The position numbers were made by a program, and so were the translations under genes. 5,618 nucleotides of DNA from NCBI GenBank assembly GCA_012799535.1, contig JAAZLB010000345.1:1-5618 (forward strand). Direction: 5' to 3'. Every line of letters starts with the position of its first letter. Positions within the stretch are counted from its first letter, which is position 1. Below are positions 1 through 5,618 of the stretch, piece after piece. This stretch comes from Bacillota bacterium (GTDB lineage Bacteria; Bacillota; Limnochordia; Darwinibacteriales; Darwinibacteriaceae). Under the pieces are notes generated by a model. The model was not told the DNA's origin, did not search any database, and saw only the letters and a list, made by a program, of their open reading frames with translations.

Positions 1-76
1 CTAAAAGTCCTAAGACCAGTAAGACTAAGGTTAAAAACAATATAAGTCCCATTATTCCCCCCCATTCTTCTACCAT
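1..76 (-). CDS. N-terminus of a putative membrane protein, cut by the left edge
   Basis: Reading the minus strand from the ATG at 76 gives 25 open codons that run off the window. The product starts with a short acidic stretch (MVEEWGG). From about residue 8 it is almost entirely Leu, Val, Ile, Phe and Gly, as in a transmembrane helix or uncleaved signal anchor. An in-frame TAA lies at 97-95 and no other start codon lies between it and the ATG, so 76 is the first possible start. A second ATG at 52 follows a run of seven G and could be used instead. The ribosome binding site is weak (GGAA). A TACAAT at 102-97 on the minus strand could be a -10 box, but no good -35 is visible. Function is not recognisable. 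With only 25 codons this may be a chance open frame. Confidence 0.4.
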   Translation of the reverse strand, partial: MVEEWGGIMGLILFLTLVLLVLGLL

Positions 77-139
77 TTCAGCTAGTTCCGACTTTTATTG
101 TACATCACTTTACATTTTTATGCACTATATTGCAATAGC

Positions 140-174
140 AAAAGACCCCAGTAGAATCTCTACTGAAGTCTTTT
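140..174 (-). terminator. Intrinsic terminator, possibly bidirectional, after the permease operon
   Basis: The arms CAGTAGA (149-155) and TCTACTG (159-165) pair perfectly around a 3-nt loop. After a 2x2 mismatch the stem continues with AAAAGAC (140-146) against GTCTTTT (168-174). An A-rich arm on one side and a T-rich arm on the other is the usual form of a terminator that works in both directions. The hairpin begins about 20 nt after the stop codon of the DppC-type gene, so its main role is probably to end the minus-strand operon. The U tract is short (UCUUUU), so termination may be incomplete. GAAGTCT is directly repeated at 165-171 and 175-181. Confidence 0.7.
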
Positions 175-194
175 GAAGTCTCTCTTGTCTTTAT

Positions 195-1103
195 CTAACT
201 AGTACCCCTCAACCTTGGATCCAAAATATCCCTTAACCCATCACCTAAGACACTAAACCCGAGCACTGCGAAGGCAATAGCAAAACTTGGGATAAATACT
301 AAAGATGGGCGTAAAAACATATAGCCCCTTGCTTCGTTAACCATCATACCCCAACTGGGGGTTGGTGGTTGCACACCCAAACCTAAGAAACTCAAACTAG
401 CCTCAACCAAGATGGCACCTGCAATCCCCATGGTCAAATTCACCATAATTGGAGCAAAGGAGTTGGGCAGTATATATTTTCTAATAATTCTTCCATCCTT
501 AATACCAGTAGCACGGGCGGCAGTCACATACTCCATTTCCTTCAATGTAAGTGCCTGACTGCGAGCCAACCGAGCGGTACCAGCCCAACGCACAATGGAA
601 ATGGAAAACAATAAAGACCATAAACTAGGTCTTAAACTACTCACAGTCGCCATGGTCAAAAGAAACGAAGGAAAGGCCATAACAATGTCGGTAAATCGCA
701 TCACTAACATGTCTATTGCCCCGCCATAGTATCCAGCAATAACCCCCAGAGCTAAACCAACTACAGTTGCAAAGGCCATGGAGGCTACACCAATTACCAA
801 AGAGATTCTCGAACCATAAACCAAACGACTAAGCACATCTCTACCTAGATGATCTGTTCCCAACAAGAACTTTGGATTCTCAAAAGGTTTGTAGGGCAAA
901 CCGAATTGTAAACCATCCATGTGTTGAGTGGCAGGGTTATGTGGTGCAATCCAAGGGGCAAAAATCGCCATAAGAATCATCAAGATAACCATCACACTAC
1001 CAATCATAGTCTGCTTACTTCTCCGAGCTCTTTTGAGAAGTTCGGATGTAGAACGAGCAAATGGGGAAGCTTCCTTCGGCACTTTCATGGATTCCACAGC
1101 CAT
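195..1103 (-). CDS. ABC transporter permease, DppC/OppC family
   Basis: This is one of the two membrane subunits of a peptide/nickel/opine-class ABC importer; the two form the channel in the cytoplasmic membrane. The 302-residue length is normal for the family. Residues 1-30 are a basic cytoplasmic tail, followed by the OppC_N-type first membrane helix (about 34-52, ending FAPWIAPHNP). LGTDHLGRDVLSR at 81-93 is typical of DppC/OppC proteins. Further helices lie at about 100-125, 132-152, 160-175, 215-240 and 266-288. The ATPase-coupling EAA loop is at about 191-222 (YVTAARATG ... ILPNSFAPI), and the C-terminus has the family's GDGLRDILDPRLRG. The ATG at 1103 has GAGGGA 7 nt upstream. The gene lies 38 bp after the DppB-type gene and is last in the operon. 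Substrate cannot be read from the sequence; the family also carries nickel, glutathione, opines and oligosaccharides. Confidence 0.95.
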   Translation of the reverse strand: MAVESMKVPKEASPFARSTSELLKRARRSKQTMIGSVMVILMILMAIFAPWIAPHNPATQHMDGLQFGLPYKPFENPKFLLGTDHLGRDVLSRLVYGSRISLVIGVASMAFATVVGLALGVIAGYYGGAIDMLVMRFTDIVMAFPSFLLTMATVSSLRPSLWSLLFSISIVRWAGTARLARSQALTLKEMEYVTAARATGIKDGRIIRKYILPNSFAPIMVNLTMGIAGAILVEASLSFLGLGVQPPTPSWGMMVNEARGYMFLRPSLVFIPSFAIAFAVLGFSVLGDGLRDILDPRLRGTS

Positions 1104-1141
1104 AATCTAATCCCTCACTTTTGCAAAGATTAATGCCCACA

Positions 1142-2062
1142 TCAATCATAACGAATCCGAGGATCCATAAAACCATAACTCATGTCCACAATCAAGTTTA
1201 TGAATACAACGATGAGAGCAGAGAGTAACACGGCAGCTTGTACCACAGGGAAGTCTCGGGCAGAAATAGCCTCCACCGACACTTTCCCAATTCCGGGCCA
1301 GGCGAAAATACTTTCAATGACTACAGATCCACTCAAAAGACCACTAATCTGTCCCCCCATAACCGTAATTACCGGGATTAAGGTGTTTTTGAGTGCGTGT
1401 CTTCCCACTACTACACGTTCTCTTAATCCCTTAGCCCTAGCGGTACGTACATAGTCCTGCCTGAGCACCTCCAGCATTCCGGAACGGGTAATCCGCGCGA
1501 GCATGGCCGCTGGACGCACCCCCAAGGTGATGGCGGGCAAAATAAGATGTGGCACGGTTCCATAGCCTGCTAACGGTAGGATAGGAAAACGAAAACCAAA
1601 TAGATAAAGTAATAAAAGACCTACTACAAAAGGCGGAACACAAATTCCTAGCATAGCTATGAACATGGCCCCCGTATCAACCCACGAATTGTGGCGCACC
1701 GCGGCGTAGGCTCCTAAAGGAATCCCAATCACCATAGAAATAATGTAGGCCGCGACCCCCACTTCAAATGTTGCCATAAAACCGGAACGAATCATATCTT
1801 TTACAGGGCGATTGGTCTGATACGACTTTCCAAAATCACCTTTGATTGCATTCTTTACGAAACGAAAATACTGAATGTGCATGGGATCATCTAGACCCAT
1901 TTCTTTACGCAACATCTCCAAAGTATTCTGATCTAGACGGTCCCCCATTAAAACAGCTGCAGGGTCACCTGGAAGCACATACATTAGAAAAAAAGCCACA
2001 ATCGTAATACCAATAATGGTAGGTACGGCAATCAATAGCCGCTTGATAAGATACTTTTGCAC
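1142..2062 (-). CDS. ABC transporter permease, DppB/OppB family
   Basis: This is the partner membrane subunit of the importer. The 306-residue length is normal. The N-terminus (YLIKRLLIAVPTIIGI) with a helix at about 9-30 followed by LPGDPA at 30-35 is characteristic of DppB/OppB. Other helices lie at about 100-122, 131-156, 170-190, 228-252 and 274-296. The EAA loop that contacts the ATPase is at about 203-232 (DYVRTARAKG ... HALKNTLIP). IESIFAWPGIGK (249-260) and the C-terminal MDPRIRYD are family hallmarks. The start is GTG at 2062, preceded by AGGAGG at 2079-2074 with an 11-nt spacer; I see no better in-frame start. The gene follows the binding-protein gene after 67 bp that contain a strong hairpin, and the DppC-type gene follows 38 bp later. 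Confidence 0.95.
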   Translation of the reverse strand: MQKYLIKRLLIAVPTIIGITIVAFFLMYVLPGDPAAVLMGDRLDQNTLEMLRKEMGLDDPMHIQYFRFVKNAIKGDFGKSYQTNRPVKDMIRSGFMATFEVGVAAYIISMVIGIPLGAYAAVRHNSWVDTGAMFIAMLGICVPPFVVGLLLLYLFGFRFPILPLAGYGTVPHLILPAITLGVRPAAMLARITRSGMLEVLRQDYVRTARAKGLRERVVVGRHALKNTLIPVITVMGGQISGLLSGSVVIESIFAWPGIGKVSVEAISARDFPVVQAAVLLSALIVVFINLIVDMSYGFMDPRIRYD

Positions 2063-2088
2063 GGTGGCTCAAGCCTCCTATTCCTAGT

Positions 2089-2116
2089 AGGACGAGCACA
2101 AAGATGTGCTCGTCCT
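2089..2116 (-). promoter_or_regulatory. Perfect intercistronic hairpin between binding-protein and permease genes
   Basis: AGGACGAGCACA (2089-2100) and TGTGCTCGTCCT (2105-2116) are exact reverse complements, giving a 12-bp stem with a 4-nt loop. It starts 13 nt after the binding-protein stop codon and ends 9 nt before the ribosome binding site of the DppB-type permease. No T run follows on either strand, so it is not a standard intrinsic terminator. In ABC import operons such structures often protect the 3' end of the binding-protein mRNA from exonucleases, giving more binding protein than permease. That role is inferred here. Partial attenuation or masking of the permease ribosome binding site are alternatives. 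Confidence 0.8.
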
Positions 2117-2129
2117 CACCGTCCTATTC

Positions 2130-3719
2130 TTACTTCTCATACCAAGCGTTAGTGATTCTAAGACCTGGTCTGGTTGGCATGAACTCTAAACCTTTAAGTT
2201 CGGGTCTAACTGCCACAACCGAATATGGCCAGTAAAGTGGTGCCCAGGGTACTTCACTCATAACTAGCTCTACTGCTTGAGTGTAAATTTTATCCCGCTC
2301 TCCTTGATCTACGGTGGAACGTCCCGCTTCGATTAACTTATCAAGTTCAGGATTCTTGTAAGCAGCCCGATTGAGACCTGGTGTCCTACTCGAATGAAGG
2401 AAGTCAAAGAACACTTCGTCTGGGTCAGCCATTTGGGAGCCTACATTCATCATACCAAAGGGTACCTTACCTTCATTCATCATGGCGGTATAGGTAGCAG
2501 ATTCTACCACTCGCACTTGCACATCGATACCAATAGCTGCTAAATCGGCCTGTACCCCTTCTGCAGCCAACTTTTGAACCTCATTGGCTACCACAACTAA
2601 CTCAGTGCTAAAGCCATTAGGATAGCCGGCTTTGGCCAACAATTCTTTCGCTTTGGCTACATCATAACCGTACCATTCTGGTAGATTGAGTTGTTGCGAC
2701 ATGGCAGATGTGAGAGGAGTCTGAGCAGGAATACCAAATCCACCAATTACATTAGAAGCAATTCTCTCGCGATTTACTGCCCAGTTAATAGCTTGGCGAA
2801 CTTCCTTGATAGAAAAAGGCTCAATATTTGCGTTTAAGGTTAGAACCTGTACAGATGGACCTGGGGTCAGCCTAACGTCGCCGCGGAAACGCGGATCTGC
2901 TTCCAAGGTGTACTTAACCACTGGAGAGTACATTTCCATGAAGTGCAGTTGATTGGTTTGATAGCGCATTAGTTGGACAGATGGATCGATGTTCATATGC
3001 ACAACTACATTATCAAAATAAGGCTTACCCTCTTGCCAGAAGTTGGGGTTACGATTTAATTTGAGATGTTGATTAGGAATATATTCTACAAAAACAAATG
3101 GACCAGTACCAACTGGCTTCACCATTTCCATATCCTCGTTAATGCCTTCATAGCCAACAATGGAAGTGTAGGTGGTAGCTAGTTTCCGTGGGAAGGTAAC
3201 ATCTACGTTTTTTAGTTTAATTTCTATTGTATAATCATCGATAACCTTGATACCTGTGATCTCTTCAGCTAGACCTTCACCGAATTCTTCCTTTCCAACA
3301 ACAGAATTGAGCTGACCATAACCAAGTGCCTTAGTTTTCGGATTAGAAAGACGCTCAAAAGAATACTTTACGTCCGCCGCGGTAAATTCGCGCCCAGTGT
3401 GAAACTTAACCCCTTTGCGCAAGTGGAAAGTATAAGTTTTACCGTCAGAGGAAACGTCCCACGAGGCGGCAAGATTAGGAACCACATTACCATTTTCATC
3501 GAAGGTAGTTAGTTGGTCAAACATCATAATACCAACGTTAATCCGTTGTACTGAGTGGGCAGAATGGGGATCGATACTTCCCACATCTCGATCTAGGGCG
3601 TAGTTAAATGTCCCACCATAGCGGGGATTTGCACTAATTGCAGGTGCAAATAGGCCTACTAGCAGTACCGAAACCATCAGCAATAAGAAACTTTTCGTTC
3701 TAAACTTCTTTTTGGTCAT
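2130..3719 (-). CDS. Extracellular solute-binding protein, family 5 (DppA/OppA type)
   Basis: This is the extracytoplasmic receptor that captures ligand and delivers it to the adjacent permeases. Residues 1-30 form a Sec signal peptide: basic MTKKKFRTK, hydrophobic core about 10-25, and a likely cut after AISA (residue 30). The mature N-terminus NPRYGGTFNYALDRD and the region at about 83-123 (LAASWDVSSDGKTYTFHLRKG ... FTAADVKYSFER) are SBP_bac_5 signatures. At 529 residues the length is normal. There is no cysteine in the protein, so it cannot be a lipoprotein. I chose ATG 3719 because AGGAGG at 3732-3727 lies 7 nt upstream. An ATG at 3725 has only 1 nt of spacing, and the ATG at 3752 lies upstream of that site and would spoil the signal peptide's short basic start. 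The ROK gene ends 96 bp upstream with no terminator visible, so co-transcription is plausible. Ligand unknown. Confidence 0.95.
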   Translation of the reverse strand: MTKKKFRTKSFLLLMVSVLLVGLFAPAISANPRYGGTFNYALDRDVGSIDPHSAHSVQRINVGIMMFDQLTTFDENGNVVPNLAASWDVSSDGKTYTFHLRKGVKFHTGREFTAADVKYSFERLSNPKTKALGYGQLNSVVGKEEFGEGLAEEITGIKVIDDYTIEIKLKNVDVTFPRKLATTYTSIVGYEGINEDMEMVKPVGTGPFVFVEYIPNQHLKLNRNPNFWQEGKPYFDNVVVHMNIDPSVQLMRYQTNQLHFMEMYSPVVKYTLEADPRFRGDVRLTPGPSVQVLTLNANIEPFSIKEVRQAINWAVNRERIASNVIGGFGIPAQTPLTSAMSQQLNLPEWYGYDVAKAKELLAKAGYPNGFSTELVVVANEVQKLAAEGVQADLAAIGIDVQVRVVESATYTAMMNEGKVPFGMMNVGSQMADPDEVFFDFLHSSRTPGLNRAAYKNPELDKLIEAGRSTVDQGERDKIYTQAVELVMSEVPWAPLYWPYSVVAVRPELKGLEFMPTRPGLRITNAWYEK

Positions 3720-3726
3720 TTTCATG

Positions 3727-3732
3727 CCTCCT
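3727..3732 (-). promoter_or_regulatory. Ribosome binding site that decides the binding-protein start
   Basis: AGGAGG on the minus strand is followed by C ATG AAA ATG. The first ATG (3725) is 1 nt away, too close for initiation, while the second (3719) is 7 nt away, which is ideal. This places the start at 3719, not at 3752 or 3725. Confidence 0.85.
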
Positions 3733-3815
3733 ATAGATTGATTAAGATTCATGCAAAACTAGGTTGGTTTTTGACTTACTTGCCCCCTTCCGTTATATCT
3801 AGTTAAGTTTCCCAT

Positions 3816-4796
3816 TTATTGTCTTTCCAAAAGTCCCGCTGCAGCCCCAATAATTATTGCAAGGCTACCCAAACTAGACTTGATAATGGTTGGGGGATAG
3901 GGACTGAGTTGGTTGACTCTTTCTTGAATAGGGCCAATCAAACGCTCCCCCGCTTCAGCTACACCTCCACCGATCACTATTTTTTCCACATCTAAGACGG
4001 AACTAAGGTTGGCCAGAGTAGTGCCTAAAACCGCCACTGTATCATTCACTACTTGCTCTGCCTGCTTATCACCTAGATGTGCCGCTAGAAACACCTTTTC
4101 TGCCGTAATCTTCTTCAAATCTCCATCCACTAAATCTAATAACGGACTTTGGTGAGTATTCTTTTCTATCAGTGCTTGGGCTCTTTTGGTAATCCCCGGG
4201 GCGGCGGCAAAACTTTCAAATTGACCATAGCCCCGCTGATCCTGAATCCTAGTGGATGGATCTAGCACCCAATAACCCATTTCCCCGGCGGCTCCCCTTG
4301 AGCCTCGATAAATCTCCCCATTGAGAAGCAAACCTGCCCCTATGCCTGTACCAATGGTGATTGCTATACCATTTTGGACATTAACCATGCTGCCCATGAG
4401 ATGTTCTCCCTTTAAAAAGGCATTGACATCATTATCGGCCCAGACTGGTAAGGAAAATGTGTCTTCGAGCAGTTTTCCCAGATTAAACTCATGCCACCCT
4501 AAACCAGGTGCTAAAGTAACCCACTGTCCTGTTGTATCAGTGACCCCAGGCACCCCAAGACCAATCCCTATAAATTGCTCCTTATTTAATCCTGAACCTC
4601 GGAGCAGCTCCTCAATCAGTCTAACTAGGCGAACCTCCGCCAACTCATTTCCTTGTGAAAATGTGTGCCCTTGGTAAACCAATTTTCCGGTAAGATCCAA
4701 AACAGCGCCAACCATATTGGTACCACCAACATCTATGGCTAAAACATATTGTCCTGATCCACTCGTTGTAGCAAAGATTGCTCCGTTCTTGACCAT
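3816..4796 (-). CDS. ROK-family protein, sugar kinase-like, lacking the zinc motif
   Basis: This belongs to the ROK family of cytoplasmic ATP-dependent sugar kinases (glucokinase, N-acetylmannosamine and N-acetylglucosamine kinases). At 326 residues there is no N-terminal helix-turn-helix, so it is the kinase type, not a NagC/Mlc/XylR repressor. Seen: the ATP phosphate loop DVGGTN at 22-27, GVPGVTD at 81-87, the presumed catalytic base D123 in NDVN, GTGIGAG at 149-155, and a C-terminal IVIGGGVAEAGE nucleotide-binding segment. The usual GH and CxCGxxGCxE zinc motif is missing: the His position is Y175 (GEMGYWVLDP) and the Cys region reads RGYGQFES at 188-195, keeping only the Glu. I prefer ATG 4796, with AAAGGGTG 11 nt upstream, over GTG 4805, which has only 2 nt of spacing. 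It is first in the operon, before the binding protein. The sugar substrate cannot be named, and a sensory role is possible. Confidence 0.9.
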   Translation of the reverse strand: MVKNGAIFATTSGSGQYVLAIDVGGTNMVGAVLDLTGKLVYQGHTFSQGNELAEVRLVRLIEELLRGSGLNKEQFIGIGLGVPGVTDTTGQWVTLAPGLGWHEFNLGKLLEDTFSLPVWADNDVNAFLKGEHLMGSMVNVQNGIAITIGTGIGAGLLLNGEIYRGSRGAAGEMGYWVLDPSTRIQDQRGYGQFESFAAAPGITKRAQALIEKNTHQSPLLDLVDGDLKKITAEKVFLAAHLGDKQAEQVVNDTVAVLGTTLANLSSVLDVEKIVIGGGVAEAGERLIGPIQERVNQLSPYPPTIIKSSLGSLAIIIGAAAGLLERQ

Positions 4797-4867
4797 ATCG
4801 CCCACAGCACCCTTTAGACTTTGTTATTTGGGTTAAAAAAGTTGTGATGCACTTCTTTTCTATCTTT

Positions 4868-4895
4868 CTTTTAGAAATCCTCTTTTCTCTGGCAA
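4868..4895 (-). promoter_or_regulatory. Weak candidate promoter for the ROK operon
   Basis: On the minus strand TTGCCA (4895-4890) matches the -35 consensus at five of six bases. It is followed after 16 nt by TAAAAG (4873-4868), which matches the -10 at four of six. Transcription would start near 4861, leaving a leader of about 65 nt before the ATG at 4796. The region is AT-rich, so a match of this quality could arise by chance. Confidence 0.25.
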
Positions 4896-5035
4896 ATTTT
4901 TAACTTTAATTCTGTAGGAGGCGATTTTTAAACCAAAAAACACTATTAAAAGAGAGTTTGAGGCAGGAGTTTGTTACTCCGTAGTTAACTATCTACCCAT
5001 AGTACTTTTTTAGGTTAAAAAACAAATTAACGAAT

Positions 5036-5043
5036 AAGGTGGG
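5036..5043 (+). promoter_or_regulatory. Ribosome binding site of the amidohydrolase gene
   Basis: AAGGTGGG ends 7 nt before the ATG at 5051 and partly matches the Shine-Dalgarno consensus AAGGAGGTG. It supports 5051 as the start, as does the HxH motif lying only ten residues in. Confidence 0.6.
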
Positions 5044-5050
5044 ATTTCCT

Positions 5051-5618
5051 ATGTTTGCTGGTCTAAAAATTGTTGATTCCCATGCCCATTTTCCCGTGAG
5101 TGATATATCTATTCGCGAAGCCATGGGCATCCCCTCAGAAGAGCGGCGGACGCCATTACCCCGAGAGAAGAAGTCATACGCCGGTCACCCTCAGAGGCAA
5201 TGGGGCAAGGCTTGGGGTTTCCCCCCACATGAAAAAGGGACAGAGACCGACAAAGAACTAGCTCAACGTTGGATAACAGAATTAGATCGCCACGGCATTG
5301 ATCGCATTGTGTGGACAACCGGTGGTGGTAATGACCGTTTGGCCAAGATCGTGCAAATGGCTCCCGACCGCTTCATTGGCTATGCACACCACTATCTGTT
5401 CGCCCCAAACGCCGCCGAAGAACTGGAGCGAGCAATCGTTGATTTGGGTCTTAAAGGTTATAAAATGTTAGCCCCCACTTTAGAAAAACCTATTACTGAC
5501 AAGTCAGCCTATCCAGTCTGGGAAGTTTGTGCCAAATACAATATCCCTGTTTTGATTCATTTCGGAATCTTAGGCGCCGCCGGTGGTACCGCATTCAACC
5601 AGAATATCAACCCCGAAA
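5051..5618 (+). CDS. Amidohydrolase-2 family metal-dependent hydrolase, cut by the right edge
   Basis: The first 189 codons of a TIM-barrel hydrolase of the amidohydrolase-2 (ACMSD-like) family are present. These enzymes hydrolyse or decarboxylate small organic acids, lactones and amides in the cytoplasm using a metal ion. Seen: the N-terminal metal ligands H11 and H13 in IVDSHAHFP (strand 1), then a polar Arg/Lys/Trp-rich segment at about 25-66, and HGIDRIVWTTGG at about 81-92. MAPDRFIGYAHHY at about 103-115 and a helix leading to LGLKGYKML at 129-137 are typical of the family. PVLIHFG has H170, the likely third metal ligand. The catalytic Asp and C-terminus lie beyond the window. No frame break is seen. 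The gene is divergent from the ROK/transporter operon, so it may share its regulation and act on the imported compound, which is inference. Exact substrate unknown. Confidence 0.88.
   Translation, partial: MFAGLKIVDSHAHFPVSDISIREAMGIPSEERRTPLPREKKSYAGHPQRQWGKAWGFPPHEKGTETDKELAQRWITELDRHGIDRIVWTTGGGNDRLAKIVQMAPDRFIGYAHHYLFAPNAAEELERAIVDLGLKGYKMLAPTLEKPITDKSAYPVWEVCAKYNIPVLIHFGILGAAGGTAFNQNINPE

Larger units (their letters stand above)
4797..5050. other. AT-rich divergent intergenic region
   Basis: This region separates the ROK operon from the divergent amidohydrolase gene and should hold both promoters. It has several structures: GGTTAAAAAA at 4831-4840 and again at 5013-5022, with related inverted copies at 4897-4904 and 4925-4934; a small hairpin GGAGT/ACTCC at 4966-4980; a 10-bp palindrome TAGTTAACTA at 4982-4991; and TTTTTTA/TAAAAAA with a 3-nt loop at 5006-5022. 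A TAGGAGGC at 4916-4923 on the plus strand has no start codon close behind it. I see no convincing plus-strand promoter and no T-box or known riboswitch signature. Confidence 0.6.

Noticed and set aside
921..1133. Short plus-strand open frames (921-1133 and 928-1110)
   Set aside because: They lie almost wholly antisense to the clear DppC-type permease gene and resemble no known family.
1182..1454. Plus-strand 90-codon open frame
   Set aside because: Antisense shadow of the DppB-type permease; no ribosome binding site or family-like sequence.
1437..1643. Minus-strand 68-codon open frame in another frame
   Set aside because: Sits inside the DppB-type gene, whose own frame is intact and family-typical.
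3720..3815. Promoter or terminator between the ROK and binding-protein genes
   Set aside because: A TATAAC on the minus strand has no matching -35, and the AAAAC/GTTTT pairing is only 5 bp, so neither is supported.
4321..4677. Plus-strand 118-codon open frame
   Set aside because: Antisense to the ROK gene across its NDxN and GTGIGAG motifs; the composition looks like a reverse translation, rich in Pro and Ser.
4797..4805. GTG start for the ROK protein three codons upstream
   Set aside because: The AAAGGGTG site would be only 2 nt from GTG 4805, while ATG 4796 has a usable 11-nt spacer. The upstream start cannot be fully excluded.
5036..5050. T-box-like sequence AAGGTGGGA before the amidohydrolase gene
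   Set aside because: It lacks the conserved AGGGTGGNACCGCG and antiterminator fold; it is better read as a ribosome binding site.
5109..5318. Minus-strand 69-codon open frame
   Set aside because: Antisense to the amidohydrolase gene, which shows the real family motifs.

Overview
The window looks like part of a bacterial chromosome, most likely from the Bacillota or a similar lineage. This is inferred from moderate GC, strong AGGAGG-type ribosome binding sites, short intergenic gaps and protein families common in anaerobic Bacillota. No marker gene fixes the taxon. The solute-binding protein has no lipobox cysteine, which would suit an organism with an outer membrane, but that is only a hint.

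Layout from left to right. Positions 1-76 hold the first 25 codons of a minus-strand membrane protein that runs off the left edge. Positions 140-174 hold a hairpin that probably ends the minus-strand operon. The operon then follows, transcribed right to left: an ROK-family sugar kinase-like protein (3816-4796), a family 5 extracellular solute-binding protein (2130-3719), a DppB/OppB-type permease (1142-2062) and a DppC/OppC-type permease (195-1103). A perfect 12-bp hairpin lies between the binding-protein gene and the first permease gene. An AT-rich divergent region of about 250 bp (4797-5050) separates the operon from a plus-strand amidohydrolase-2 family gene that starts at 5051 and leaves the window at the right edge.

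The binding protein and the two permeases form the extracellular and membrane parts of a peptide/nickel/opine-class ABC importer. The two ATPase genes that often follow dppC are absent; a terminator-like hairpin sits there instead. The linked ROK protein and the divergent metal-dependent hydrolase suggest, by inference only, that the ligand may be a sugar-containing or other small organic compound rather than a plain peptide. The ROK protein keeps the DxGGTN and catalytic NDxN motifs but lacks the usual zinc-binding His/Cys motif.

I found no CRISPR array, insertion sequence, tRNA, rRNA or clearly new system. The most notable points are the missing ATPases, the zinc-less ROK protein, the intercistronic hairpin and the binding protein without a lipobox.
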